64,000 bases of DNA from RUG708 sp050946535 (GCA_050946535.1 JBMNUZ010000004.1:1-64000); one strand, 5' to 3'; numbered from the stretch's first letter, positions 1 to 8,565 are shown. Numbers and translations: made by a program. The notes: generated by a model from the sequence alone, not told the origin.

Positions 1-80
1 ATCCCCTCCGGAGTTTCCGGATAGACCCCGTCGCGATACATTTCGATACATTTTCTTTTGAACTCGTATGAGTAGCGCAT
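1..80 (-). CDS. IS3-family transposase OrfA, N-terminal fragment (runs off the window)
   Basis: The minus strand opens at 80 with ATG behind a GGAGGG site at 88-93 and reads MRYSYEFKRKC then a stretch ending in YPETPEG before the window edge. Basic start, Y-EFK and the PETPEG tail are typical of the helix-turn-helix OrfA of IS3-group transposases, which binds the element ends. Only 26 codons are visible, so it is not possible to say whether the element is intact. The presumed terminal repeat lies just upstream at 100-121. Confidence 0.6.
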   Translation of the reverse strand, partial: MRYSYEFKRKCIEMYRDGVYPETPEG

Positions 81-99
81 GAAAATACCCTCCTTACCG

Positions 100-121
100 G
101 ATGTCCAGTAAAGAGGGTACA
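100..121 (-). mobile_element. Probable terminal inverted repeat of the IS3-family element
   Basis: On the minus strand the element would begin TGTACCCTCTTTACTGGAC at 121, about 40 bp before the transposase start. TG at the outer end and this distance to orfA fit IS3-family left ends. The opposite end is outside the window, so the repeat and the target duplication cannot be confirmed. Confidence 0.45.
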
Positions 122-161
122 TATCATTCCGGCGTTATTTCATAACCATTTCCGGTGTACA

Positions 162-632
162 TTAAACGGTTCCTGAAGACGATGCCGACGATCCTGAGCT
201 GGTCGAAGCCGCTGAGCCGTCATGATCGCAATGGTCGTCCTGGTCTTCATATTCCTTGTGATGATTAGTTATCGAACCGTCGTCACATGAAACATTGTAT
301 TCGAATTCGCAGTACTGGTCGTTCTTGTCCATGGCATCAAAGGTAACTTCCCAGACATATTTTCCGCCTTCATATTCCTTCTCGACATCGAGGTCGCAGA
401 CCGATGATTCCTGGATGCCGTAATCCGAAACGGCGGTGCTGATCGCTGTGTCACTCGCGGTTGAGGAAGAAATTGTGTTTCCCTGGTCCGATGAAGACGT
501 TGTTGTCGAAACACTTCCCGTACCTGATATCGTGTTGTCTGACCTGGTTCCTGCATAGACGCAGATGGTAATTCCAACTACTACAGCTATCACAACAACT
601 AATGTTATTATCAATTTTCTGTTCTTTTTCAT
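162..632 (-). CDS. Membrane-anchored PepSY-like secreted protein
   Basis: A protein of about 156 residues. The start at 632 is chosen because it follows a GGAGGAGG site; an upstream in-frame ATG at 656 has none. It begins MKKNRK followed by a strongly hydrophobic segment (about residues 5-27), then a Ser/Thr-rich linker and an acidic domain with a PepSY-like pattern (VEKEYEGGKYVWEVTFDA...), and ends in a His/Asp/Ser-rich tail. It is probably anchored outside the membrane. Its neighbour at 767 is another small PepSY protein, and its own promoter region carries four response-regulator-like hexamers. PepSY domains are often linked to peptidase inhibition or signal sensing; the actual role here is unknown. 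Confidence 0.65.
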   Translation of the reverse strand: MKKNRKLIITLVVVIAVVVGITICVYAGTRSDNTISGTGSVSTTTSSSDQGNTISSSTASDTAISTAVSDYGIQESSVCDLDVEKEYEGGKYVWEVTFDAMDKNDQYCEFEYNVSCDDGSITNHHKEYEDQDDHCDHDGSAASTSSGSSASSSGTV

Positions 633-680
633 TTTTGTCCTCCTCCTGTTTATCATTGATCTCTTTTGTGATTTTAAAAT

Positions 681-730
681 ATCATTCCGGAATTAAACGT
701 CCATGAATCGAACATTAAAAATCGATTAAA
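681..730 (-). promoter_or_regulatory. Response-regulator binding array and promoter of the PepSY gene
   Basis: On the minus strand four hexamers TTTAAT, TTTAAT, ATTCAT, TTTAAT lie at 725-730, 714-719, 703-708 and 692-697, exactly 11 bp apart. A -10-like AATGAT follows at 681-686, five bases after the last hexamer. OmpR/PhoB-type regulators bind direct repeats with 11-bp spacing overlapping the -35 region. The same layout occurs before the response-regulator gene at 3420-3447. Confidence 0.7.
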
Positions 731-766
731 GCAGGCTGCGTTTGGTTTCGGGATATTTCTCAGATA

Positions 767-1147
767 TCAGTCGCGGTCGATTTCCCACTTTATGATCTCG
801 CCCGTGGTGCCGTCGATCTCAAACTCATATTCATATCCGTTGTACAGGAGCTCGCCTTCATAAACGAACTGGCCGTCGTCCTGATCTGCTTTAATTTCGT
901 GTATATTGCTCTCATCTGCTCCTTCAACGCGGCTCAGCACGATCTGAACAGCCTCTTCCTGGCTGATGCCCTGGCTCTGTGATGAGGTGGTACCGGACTG
1001 CTGTTCATCTTGCTGCGTGTACGCGCTTTCTGTATTCTGCACCGGTGTCGTTTCTCCTCCGCTGTCTGAATCATGCGTCGAGCAGCCGGCAAAAAGAAGC
1101 GTGGCGGCGAGCACAATCGCTGCGAGTAAAGAAATCATTTTTTTCAT
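767..1147 (-). CDS. PepSY-domain lipoprotein
   Basis: 126 residues. It has a lipoprotein signal peptide (hydrophobic residues 5-20, lipobox LFAGC with Cys22), then a Ser/Gln/Thr-rich linker, then one PepSY domain: SQEEAVQIVLSRV, a central GQFVYEGELLYNGYEYEFEID strand pattern and a terminal GEIIKWEIDRD. Its start ATG overlaps the end of the histidine-kinase gene by 4 bases, so the two are translationally coupled. It is probably an outward-facing partner or modulator of the sensor kinase. The exact function is not known. Confidence 0.85.
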   Translation of the reverse strand: MKKMISLLAAIVLAATLLFAGCSTHDSDSGGETTPVQNTESAYTQQDEQQSGTTSSQSQGISQEEAVQIVLSRVEGADESNIHEIKADQDDGQFVYEGELLYNGYEYEFEIDGTTGEIIKWEIDRD

Positions 1148-2697
1148 GCCGGTTCCTCCTTTCCGCTTCCGTCGTCTTTATTTTCGCTGCTGTCGTCATC
1201 AGCTAAAGGAAGCATTACATTAAAGACAGTCTTTTCATACGGACGGCTTTCCGCTGATACGCTGCCGCCCTGGGCTTCCGCGAGTGCTTTGACGATCGCG
1301 AGCCCTAGCCCCGACGAGGCTTCCCTTTTCTCCTGCTTTCCGCTCTTATCGTAACGGTCCGCCGCGCTCCCGCGGTAAAAGCGCTCCCAGACACGTTCCA
1401 GCTCGTCTTCCGGAATTCCCGGGCCGTCATCCTCAACGCTGAGGCACGCCATGCCGCTTTCCTGATCAGCGCTGACTCTGACTGTGACACTACCGTTGCC
1501 GGTAACCGTGCCTGTTCCGGAACCTGCTGTACCGGAACCGGAATCTGTGCCGGAACCTGCTGTGCCAGAATCGGCCCCTGTCTCGCCTTCCGCACGCTCT
1601 CCTCCGCCGTTGCCGTCCGCACGTCTGCCGTATTTCAATGCGTTCGAAATCAGATTCAGCAGGATCCTGATCGTCATGAATTCATCGGCGCGGACAAAGA
1701 CTCCTTCTTCTGCTTCACAGCTCAGCTCCATACCGGCTGCTTCGGCAGCGGTCTCCTGCTGTTCGGCGACGTCACTGCTCAGCGACCCGAGATCCAGTCT
1801 CACAGGATGTACTTCCAGCCTGCCGGCATCGCCGCGGGCAAGCATCAGAAGCTGATTCACCATCTGCGACATCGTTTTCGATTCCCTGTTGATGACTTCG
1901 AGCGCCCGCTTCTGGTAGCTTTCATCCTCCAGCGCGTATTCGCTCTGCGATTGAATAACGGCGAGCGGCGTCCGGAGTTCGTGCGCAGCGTCGTTCGTGA
2001 AACGTTTTTCGTCCTCCACCGTCTTTTCGAGCCGGTCGAACATGCCGTTGAAAGCGTCCGTCATACGGCTGACCTCGTCTCCGCCGCTCAAGGCCGGAAG
2101 CCTTCTGCTCAGGTCGCCGTCACGGGTGATCTCCGCTGCAGTTTCTACCGCTTCTCCTACCGGGCGGAACGCTCTTTTCGTAATCAAGTATCCTCCGACA
2201 GCAGCCGCAGCGATCAGAAGCGGAGTTCCGATAATCAGGAAACGCAGAAGCGACAAAAGCGTGTTATTTTCCGTAAAATCGTTCACATAGCCGCGCACCC
2301 ACAGCGTTTCCCCGTTGAGGTCAAACCGGCTGTCGTACACATACCAGATGCGCCCTTGTCCGTCCTTCACTCTTCTGAGAGCCTTGTCCTGCAGCTCCAG
2401 CGTAGTGCTGAGAGCCGCCGGCCGGCGTCCTTCGAGCAGCTCTTTATTCTCGTCGAAAATGCTGAGATAGACGCCGTTGTGGTAATACTGTATGTCGCTG
2501 TCCACGGTGAAGCTCGTGCCGCTCCGGTCGATTTCCTCGCTGGCGTCCGTTACTTCTTCCATCAGTACGCGCCGCGCGGACTCACCCGCCTCGTTGATCC
2601 CGGCATAGACCATTGCAGCCAGGAAGACAGCGGAAATGATGATCAGTGTGATCATATAGAGGAGTGTGATTTTCGCTGTTATTGAAATATGTTTCAT
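1144..2697 (-). CDS. Sensor histidine kinase of a two-component system
   Basis: 517 residues, preceded by AGGAG. Two membrane segments (about 9-31 and 147-172) flank an extracytoplasmic sensor region. Then come a HAMP domain (about 174-228), HisKA with the H-box AAHELRTPL (phospho-acceptor His239), N-box around LLNLISNALKYG (346-357), G1 box DDGPGIP (423-429), F-box ERFYRG and G2 box GLGLAIV (463-469). It would autophosphorylate and pass phosphate to the regulator encoded 25 bp upstream. Odd point: between N-box and G1, residues about 360-403 are a Gly/Ser/Thr-rich low-complexity insert in the ATPase lid region, with visible internal DNA repetition (1500-1570). Confidence 0.93.
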   Translation of the reverse strand: MKHISITAKITLLYMITLIIISAVFLAAMVYAGINEAGESARRVLMEEVTDASEEIDRSGTSFTVDSDIQYYHNGVYLSIFDENKELLEGRRPAALSTTLELQDKALRRVKDGQGRIWYVYDSRFDLNGETLWVRGYVNDFTENNTLLSLLRFLIIGTPLLIAAAAVGGYLITKRAFRPVGEAVETAAEITRDGDLSRRLPALSGGDEVSRMTDAFNGMFDRLEKTVEDEKRFTNDAAHELRTPLAVIQSQSEYALEDESYQKRALEVINRESKTMSQMVNQLLMLARGDAGRLEVHPVRLDLGSLSSDVAEQQETAAEAAGMELSCEAEEGVFVRADEFMTIRILLNLISNALKYGRRADGNGGGERAEGETGADSGTAGSGTDSGSGTAGSGTGTVTGNGSVTVRVSADQESGMACLSVEDDGPGIPEDELERVWERFYRGSAADRYDKSGKQEKREASSGLGLAIVKALAEAQGGSVSAESRPYEKTVFNVMLPLADDDSSENKDDGSGKEEPA

Positions 2698-2722
2698 CTG
2701 GATCTTTTCTCCTGCGGTCCGT

Positions 2723-3388
2723 TCAGACCAGTTTGTACCCGACGCCTTTTACAGTCGCGATGTGGGGTTCCTTCTCGCCGCTGTCGATCTTCTTCCTGAG
2801 ATGATGCACGTAGACATCGACGACATTCGATCCGCCGTCATAGTCGAAATCCCAGACGCGGTTCATGATCTTTTCTCTGGACAGAACGTGGCCCGGCCGC
2901 TCCATCAGGCATGCGAGGATTTCAAATTCCTTCGGCGTGAGTTCGATCTTCCTTCCGCCGCGCGTGACTTCCATCGTATCACGGTTCAGACTGAGGTCCT
3001 TGAACGTCATGGTCCGGTCCGTCATCTCGCCTCCGCGCCGGAGCATCGCCCTGACCCTCGCCAGGAGCTCATCGAACTCGAACGGCTTCACCAGATAGTC
3101 GTCCGCTCCGGCGTCCAGACCCGCAACACGATCATCCAGATCGCCGAGTGCTGTCAAAAGCAGCACCGGAGTACTGTCGCCTTCTGCTCTCATCTTCTTA
3201 AGCACACCAATTCCCGTAATACCGGGCAGCATGATATCCAGAATGACTCCGTCATAATGCGCCGCCTGCAGATAGTCGAGCGCCTCGTCGCCCCGCAGGC
3301 AGTAATCCACCGCGTAGTTTTCTTTTTTCAGTTTCCTGACGATGATCTCATTCAGGTCTTCCTGATCTTCAACAACTAACAGCCGCAT
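2723..3388 (-). CDS. OmpR/PhoB-family response regulator
   Basis: 221 residues from the ATG at 3388, which has a GAGGAGG site; an earlier in-frame start at 3424 lies inside the promoter and is rejected. Receiver domain: acidic pocket VVEDQED (residues 5-11), phospho-acceptor Asp51 in ILDIMLPG, KPFEFDELLARV near 100. The C-terminal winged helix shows LTPKEFEIL, SREKIMNRVW and VDVYVHHLRKKID with GVGYKLV at the end. It heads the operon regulator-kinase-PepSY lipoprotein and probably also controls the separate PepSY gene at 162-632. Confidence 0.95.
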   Translation of the reverse strand: MRLLVVEDQEDLNEIIVRKLKKENYAVDYCLRGDEALDYLQAAHYDGVILDIMLPGITGIGVLKKMRAEGDSTPVLLLTALGDLDDRVAGLDAGADDYLVKPFEFDELLARVRAMLRRGGEMTDRTMTFKDLSLNRDTMEVTRGGRKIELTPKEFEILACLMERPGHVLSREKIMNRVWDFDYDGGSNVVDVYVHHLRKKIDSGEKEPHIATVKGVGYKLV

Positions 3389-3419
3389 GTTATCTTTTCC
3401 TCCTCTGTGATGAAATGCT

Positions 3420-3447
3420 ATCATACCGGCATTAAGCGAATATTAAA
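3420..3447 (-). promoter_or_regulatory. Promoter and autoregulatory repeats of the two-component operon
   Basis: Minus strand: hexamer TTTAAT at 3442-3447 and CTTAAT at 3431-3436, 11 bp apart, then -10-like TATGAT at 3420-3425. Spacing from the last hexamer to the -10 matches the promoter at 681-730, and both share a CCGG between hexamer and -10. The rest of 3450-3670 holds nothing I can assign. Confidence 0.65.
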
Positions 3448-3672
3448 CCGCAGACAGCTTACGCTACATCTCAGTATATCCAAAAATGCACCGTCCGGAT
3501 ACCACATTTCTTATATTCTGGCAGCAGCCGCATTTCTTCACGGCCGGCACGTGACTGTCATGTACCCTTTATCCTTCATCGCGCAAATTTCTCGTGTAAA
3601 TTCATCGCGCAGATCGTTATTTGTTATCTGCATTCGGCTGCAGCGGTGATTCCGTACAACCGTACAAAAAGA

Positions 3673-3705
3673 AACCGGAGAACGCTTTTCAAGTGTCCTC
3701 CGGTT
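3673..3705 (-). terminator. Rho-independent terminator after the nitroreductase gene
   Basis: AACCGGAG at 3673-3680 pairs with CTCCGGTT at 3698-3705; on the minus strand the stem is followed by TTTCTTTTTG. It lies 75 bp past the nitroreductase stop codon. Confidence 0.8.
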
Positions 3706-3779
3706 AATAACCATCTGTTCATCAGTATTTCAGCGAAAAGTGATAATCTTTATTTACGGAAGCAGCCGTTCCAGCGATG

Positions 3780-4439
3780 TTATTCAACCCACTGAAAATT
3801 TTCTCTGCCTGCACCGAGTTCGAAATGGTATCGGATCAGGCCCCTGTTGACGCCGGTGAATATTCCATTGTCATTATTGATCCTGACTTTGCTTCCTTCT
3901 CCGATGATCATATATTCCTGTTTGTTAAGTGCCGTCGGCGCGAGCAGTGATGCCTCAACACCCTGAACAAACCAATCCGGAGCATTTCCTTTATATACAG
4001 ATACTTCCGACGGCTTTTTCGATTTATGAGGTTTTCCACTGTTTTTCCCGTATCCGACAGCTATAATTCCTACTGCCCTTTTGCCTTCCACAAATCGTGA
4101 AACAGAATGGTTATATGTACCGCCCACGTACCATGTATTCAGGCCCAGGGTCTGCGCATAAAGCATAAGATCTGCAGCAGCGTACCCGAGTTTTTCATCC
4201 AGATCCGAGCTGTCATCTCCGGCGAGAATGAAATAATTTTTCACGCCTCTGGCAAGGATCAGTCCGATCAGCGCGTTAACCGCATGATCATCGTGCACCA
4301 TCAGCCGGATGAATAAGTTCATCCGGTCGTTATTTTCCTTAACTCGATTTTCAAGATCTTCAATTACATTCTCTTCCAAAGGCTTGTCGGTATACTTTCT
4401 GACCATGTGGCGCGCATACATAGCTTCTTTCATATCCAT
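3780..4439 (-). CDS. Nitroreductase-family flavoprotein
   Basis: 219 residues, GGAGGAG site before the ATG. It shows the family start MDMKEAMYARHMVRKYTDKPL (FMN phosphate contacts by R and K in the xxRR/K-Y pattern), a central GYAAADLMLYAQTLGLNTWYVGG dimer segment and a C-terminal LLAPTALNKQEY motif with FQWVE at the end. Such enzymes use FMN and NAD(P)H to reduce nitro groups, quinones or related electrophiles; this looks like the shorter TM1586-type group. It starts 2 bases after the alpha/beta-hydrolase stop and is surely cotranscribed with it. The substrate is unknown. Confidence 0.85.
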   Translation of the reverse strand: MDMKEAMYARHMVRKYTDKPLEENVIEDLENRVKENNDRMNLFIRLMVHDDHAVNALIGLILARGVKNYFILAGDDSSDLDEKLGYAAADLMLYAQTLGLNTWYVGGTYNHSVSRFVEGKRAVGIIAVGYGKNSGKPHKSKKPSEVSVYKGNAPDWFVQGVEASLLAPTALNKQEYMIIGEGSKVRINNDNGIFTGVNRGLIRYHFELGAGRENFQWVE

Positions 4440-4441
4440 GA

Positions 4442-5626
4442 TTACTCCTCCGCCAGATGATCGCTGATCCAGTCACAAATGAATATCGATGCAGCGCCGT
4501 AGCCGCCCATCTGCGAATGACACTGCGCAGCAGATGTCTCGTCAAAAAGTTTGTATTCCTTCGGGCAGTTTGTAAGAGCCTTATAGAACTCCTCGGAAGC
4601 GCCTTTATTTATTTCAGCGGTACCGTCGAGAACGAGCGTGTCACAAGTGATTCGATCTGCTATATCTGTATAATCATATTTTCGCAGTTCATCAATTATC
4701 TCATCGGTGGAAACACCATGCTTCCATGCATAGTCCGCCATCATGTTCGTCAATGATTCCGGTCTCATCGCGGCCGGAGCTTTCTGAGCTTTTTCAAAGA
4801 TATCGGCGAAATGACCTCCCCAGTTCAGATTGCCCGGATCTGTCACACAGACTTTGATCCGCTTATCAAATGCGCATGCTCTCGGGAGCAGGAATCCTCC
4901 GAAGCTGATGCCCAGAGCGCCGATCCTGTTTTCGTCAATTTCCGGGAATGTCTGCAGCGCAAAATCAATTACAGGTGTCATTACATTCTCCCAATCGAAG
5001 CGGAACGGCAGTTTATTCAGGCGAAGTGCGAATCCCTGCCCTGGACCGTCAAAGATGAGGCAGTGAATACCTCTTTTCAGCAGCCCGTCATAAATCCATC
5101 TGGTATCTTCCGCCCATGTATCTCTACCCGGAATCAGGATCATCAGGGGTGCCTTTTCTTCCGCATGCGGGGAACGATAAAAATATCCCGGCAGGAATGT
5201 CCCTTCATACGGAATTTCAATATAGGTTCCCGGGTAGCCGGACAGCTTCAGATACTTCTCGTAGCAGTCATGACTGCGATGACAGTAATCTTCCATACGC
5301 GGATCCGACGGATCACTAAAGCACATGAGCGAAACGCGCCAATACGTCGATGCTCGCAGATACAGGCTCTCTGCGGACGCAGGATATCCGCCTTTTTCCT
5401 TTTCCTCTGCCTGCTCGGTCAGACGACCGGCGATGTCGGCCCACTGCGCAATCCATGTTTCCTCGCTGCTGTCTTTTAAATGACAATACGTCTCCAATAC
5501 TTCCCCGGCATCAGTCATGCCGTATGAAGCCATTCCCAGAAGATGTCTGGCCAGTGCGTCCATCATGATATGAGGATGCATCTTGATCTGATCCCAGTGT
5601 TCGCTTTCCTGTATAAGTGCTGCCAT
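4442..5626 (-). CDS. Alpha/beta-hydrolase (esterase or peptidase-like)
   Basis: 394 residues from the ATG at 5626, which follows AAGGAGG; an in-frame start at 5698 would sit in the shared promoter. The N-terminal third is a helical cap. The hydrolase core follows with ILIPGRDTW, HCLIFDGPGQG, nucleophile elbow GISFGG, acid region TLVLDGTAE and a His in AAQCHSQMGG. The long cap plus C-H-x-Q-M-G ending resembles the 2,6-dihydroxypseudooxynicotine-hydrolase / FrsA-type branch, but I cannot name a substrate. It is transcribed away from the TetR gene at 5851 and forms an operon with the nitroreductase. Confidence 0.85.
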   Translation of the reverse strand: MAALIQESEHWDQIKMHPHIMMDALARHLLGMASYGMTDAGEVLETYCHLKDSSEETWIAQWADIAGRLTEQAEEKEKGGYPASAESLYLRASTYWRVSLMCFSDPSDPRMEDYCHRSHDCYEKYLKLSGYPGTYIEIPYEGTFLPGYFYRSPHAEEKAPLMILIPGRDTWAEDTRWIYDGLLKRGIHCLIFDGPGQGFALRLNKLPFRFDWENVMTPVIDFALQTFPEIDENRIGALGISFGGFLLPRACAFDKRIKVCVTDPGNLNWGGHFADIFEKAQKAPAAMRPESLTNMMADYAWKHGVSTDEIIDELRKYDYTDIADRITCDTLVLDGTAEINKGASEEFYKALTNCPKEYKLFDETSAAQCHSQMGGYGAASIFICDWISDHLAEE

Positions 5627-5772
5627 AAAGAACCTCCTTAATTTCATTAATATAGATATACTATTTCTGCTTATTTTCTGCTTTTGATCTTTTTCCAACA
5701 GGCATAGAAATGCATATTGACAACGAAGTTTATTGACAATATGATAATAATCAACGATCGTCTATTATTCAA

Positions 5773-5791
5773 TGAACGAAAACTTCGTTCA
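5773..5791. promoter_or_regulatory. TetR-type operator between hydrolase and TetR genes
   Basis: A perfect inverted repeat TGAACGAA-AAC-TTCGTTCA, 8-bp arms with 3-bp spacer, lies in the divergent promoter region. A related half site (AACGAAGTT) occurs at about 5718-5726. Position and size suggest the binding site of the TetR protein encoded at 5851, controlling both directions. Confidence 0.7.
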
Positions 5792-5850
5792 GTATCATAT
5801 GCGACTAATTGAAAATATTGTCGAGTTATTGAATGCTCCAGGAGATAATC

Positions 5851-6426
5851 ATGGCCTCAAAACAGGATTTACGTGTAATAAAGACAAAACGTGCTATACG
5901 GCAGGCATTTGAAAACCTGCTGAAGACTCACCCTCTTTCAAAGATAACGGTTACAGAGCTTGCAAAAGAAGCTGAGATAAACAAAGCTACATTTTATCTG
6001 CATTACAAAGATATTTACGACCTTTATTCCCAGTCGCTCAGCGATCATATGGAGACACTCGCCGGCAGAATCGATTTCATCGATCTGTTTTTTACGGATA
6101 CAGAGGCTTTCGTCTCTGAATTGATCGATCTCTCGGACAATCGGCCGTTTTTTGAAAATGACCCTTACATGACGCAGGAAAACATACAATATAACCAAAT
6201 GGCAATGCAGATTTTCTGCGGAAAGATAGCTGATAAAGCACTTGCAGCCGGCTTTATTCCTGCAACGGATGAAAACAGAATGAAGCTCATTTTTCTGTTC
6301 TCCGGGCTGGGAACGTTGTTCCGCACATTGCCTGATGCAGAGCACCGACGTACAGCCGCTGATATTTTTCTGAAAGCCTCCGGCAGCTTGTTCAAAGAAG
6401 TTCAAAAGTCAGTGGAATCTGAATAA
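5851..6426 (+). CDS. TetR/AcrR-family regulator
   Basis: 191 residues, start at 5851 after AGGAGAT. The N-terminal helix-turn-helix shows TVTELAKEAEINKATFYLHYKDIYDLY, the signature of the family. The remainder is an all-helical ligand and dimer domain with no family assignable. It is divergent from the hydrolase-nitroreductase operon with a palindrome between, so it is the likely local repressor that releases DNA on binding the hydrolase substrate or a related compound (inference). Confidence 0.88.
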   Translation: MASKQDLRVIKTKRAIRQAFENLLKTHPLSKITVTELAKEAEINKATFYLHYKDIYDLYSQSLSDHMETLAGRIDFIDLFFTDTEAFVSELIDLSDNRPFFENDPYMTQENIQYNQMAMQIFCGKIADKALAAGFIPATDENRMKLIFLFSGLGTLFRTLPDAEHRRTAADIFLKASGSLFKEVQKSVESE

Positions 6427-6654
6427 TATAAATTCATTGCTCTGCCACCGCACCTTGCAAACAACATCTGATCCGGACGGCCCTCGTCCTGTAAAATTGG
6501 TTTTCAGCCGCGGATTGATCTCGTGGACTCCCGCAGCCTCGCCCATTCCAATCAATAGAAAAAATTGCAGGTATCGATGAATTTCCACCGATATTTAACA
6601 ATTTCAGGCTTCAAAGTGATATATTCAACGTGATATAAATAAATTGAACACTTT

Positions 6655-6720
6655 AATATAGCGTAATTTGAATATGGCGTAGTACAACTACAGCGTATTA
6701 CAAATACAGTGAAATACATC
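6655..6720 (+). repeat. Degenerate 16-17-bp tandem repeat in the FAD-oxidoreductase promoter
   Basis: Four successive units share a core close to ATAnrGCGTAnTnnnAA, at about 6655, 6671, 6688 and 6704, ending near the ribosome-binding site of the next gene. The whole 306-bp gap 6427-6732 has no gene. The repeats may be a regulator array or a decayed duplication. Confidence 0.5.
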
Positions 6721-6732
6721 AGAGGTGAAACA

Positions 6733-8565
6733 ATGCAGTCAGGAAAAAACAGATTCGAGCTGCTGATCGAAACGGAGCAGTTTCAGAACTACGGCGGATG
6801 GACACTGGAATCTCAGTTTCTGGATGAAATGGGATCTGCGTATCTGCTGGCACACGGCATCGGTGAACCAGTCGCAGACGCTTCGACCAATATCGTGATT
6901 CCCGAAGCAGGAGAATATCATGTCTGGGCCAGGACAAAAGACTGGGTTCCGGATGCTCACCCGGGAACATTCCAGATTCTGATAGACGATGTGCCTGTCG
7001 ATAAAACATTCGGAGCAAGCGGCAAAGGATGGTCGTGGGAACTGGCCGAACACGTGCAGCTTCCAAAAGAAGAAGTCAAGATTTCCCTTCATGACCTGAC
7101 TGGATTCGAGGGCCGCTGCGATGCTATTTACATCACAAACACAACCATCGTTCCTATCGATAAGCCTGATGCGGCAGGGCGGAACTGGCGCAAGAGACTC
7201 CTTGCCCTTCCGGAAGAACCTCAGCAGACTACAGAATACGACGTAGTCGTCATCGGAGGTGGCATCGCCGGCTGCTGCGCAGCCTATACGGCAGCAAAGT
7301 CAGGGTGCCACGTGGCACTGCTGCATGAAATGGAATATCTGGGAGGAAACGCGAGCGCCGAAGTCGGTCTGACGCCCGAGGGCAGAACCGGCGGTCTGGT
7401 AGACATTCTCTCTGAAAGACTGGAAGACGGCGATATCGCAGCGAATAAAATTTTAAACGGCATGGATAACTGCGACGTATTTCTCAGCGAACATGTTTAT
7501 CAGACACACTGCAGCGGAAAGAAGATCGTTTCCGCCGACGCCGTCAATGTGAAGACAAGCGTTGAAAAGCGATTCCGCGGCAAGGTATTCATCGATTGCA
7601 GCGGCCAGGCCATACTCGGTATCCTCAGCGGCGCTGCTACGATGGAAGGACAGGAAAGCCAGTCTGATTTCGGAGAAAGTCTTGCACCGCAAAAGGCTGA
7701 TTCAATGCATCACGGCGATACGGTTCTTTTCCGCACCGAAATGGAAAAAGAGCCGGTAGATTTTCCTGAAGTTCCATGGGCTGTTAAAGTGGCTAAGGAT
7801 TATTCAGACCTCGGCGGGCAGATCGGCCGCGTGACTTGCCTCTGCGGAAGAGGCCCTTACGAAAACCTTCCTGGTCCATACGTCGGCCCGAAGAAGGTGC
7901 GTCCTGTAAAAAGAGCGGACGGCGGCTGGGATCACGCGATGAATCTCACGAAATCACACTTCTGGGAATACGGCCAGTGGCTGGATCCGTATATGTGCAG
8001 GGAGGAAATACGCGATCATCTTTTCTGCGCCATTATCGGAACGTATGTGAACGTCCGCAGTAAAGATCCTGAAAAATACCGGAATCTGAAGCTCGTTCAT
8101 CTCGGCAACGTGCTGGCTACAGGCGCGTTCCGCAGCTATCTCGGAGATTATATTCTTACAGAAAACGATATCCGCGATCATACGGATTTCCCTGACGCGA
8201 TAGTAGAAAATGCCGGCGCGTTCTGTCTGCATTATCCCGGCAATCCGAAATACGACTTCCGTCTCGGAAACTGGAAATGGGTAGAAAGGGATTTCAAGCC
8301 TTACACGGTTCCGTACCGCTCCCTGTATTCCGCCGACATCGACAATCTGTTCTGTGCCGGAAAGCACATCAGCGCGACTCATATCGCATCCTCTACGATC
8401 AAGCTGATGGGAAACTGCGGCCACCACGGTGTAGTGACGGGTGCGGCAGCGTCGCTCTGTGTAAAGTACGGCATGACGGCGCGCGAACTGGGAGAGCAGA
8501 AACTGGAGACACTTAAAGCGGAGCTTGAGAAGTACCAGGAAGCCCTGCCCGCGCAGGAAAACTGA
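6733..8565 (+). CDS. FAD-dependent oxidoreductase with N-terminal beta-sandwich domain
   Basis: 610 residues from the ATG at 6733 (AGAGGTG site); an in-frame ATG at 6709 is in the repeat region. Residues about 5-140 form a golvesin/CBM-like beta domain (GEYHVWARTKDW, PGTFQILIDDVPV, FEGRCDAIYITN). The Rossmann dinucleotide motif VVVIGGGIAGCCAAYTA starts near 173, then GGNASAEVG, and the C-terminal FAD motif DNLFCAGKHISATHIA near 550. This is the FAD_oxidored (PF12831-like) layout seen in enzymes acting on sugars, glycosides or organic acids. Reaction and substrate are not readable. The gene stands alone on the plus strand after a 306-bp gap. Confidence 0.8.
   Translation: MQSGKNRFELLIETEQFQNYGGWTLESQFLDEMGSAYLLAHGIGEPVADASTNIVIPEAGEYHVWARTKDWVPDAHPGTFQILIDDVPVDKTFGASGKGWSWELAEHVQLPKEEVKISLHDLTGFEGRCDAIYITNTTIVPIDKPDAAGRNWRKRLLALPEEPQQTTEYDVVVIGGGIAGCCAAYTAAKSGCHVALLHEMEYLGGNASAEVGLTPEGRTGGLVDILSERLEDGDIAANKILNGMDNCDVFLSEHVYQTHCSGKKIVSADAVNVKTSVEKRFRGKVFIDCSGQAILGILSGAATMEGQESQSDFGESLAPQKADSMHHGDTVLFRTEMEKEPVDFPEVPWAVKVAKDYSDLGGQIGRVTCLCGRGPYENLPGPYVGPKKVRPVKRADGGWDHAMNLTKSHFWEYGQWLDPYMCREEIRDHLFCAIIGTYVNVRSKDPEKYRNLKLVHLGNVLATGAFRSYLGDYILTENDIRDHTDFPDAIVENAGAFCLHYPGNPKYDFRLGNWKWVERDFKPYTVPYRSLYSADIDNLFCAGKHISATHIASSTIKLMGNCGHHGVVTGAAASLCVKYGMTARELGEQKLETLKAELEKYQEALPAQEN

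Noticed and set aside
1807..2685. Plus-strand frame of 292 codons opposite the histidine kinase
   Set aside because: The opposite strand carries all kinase motifs; this frame is a codon-bias shadow.
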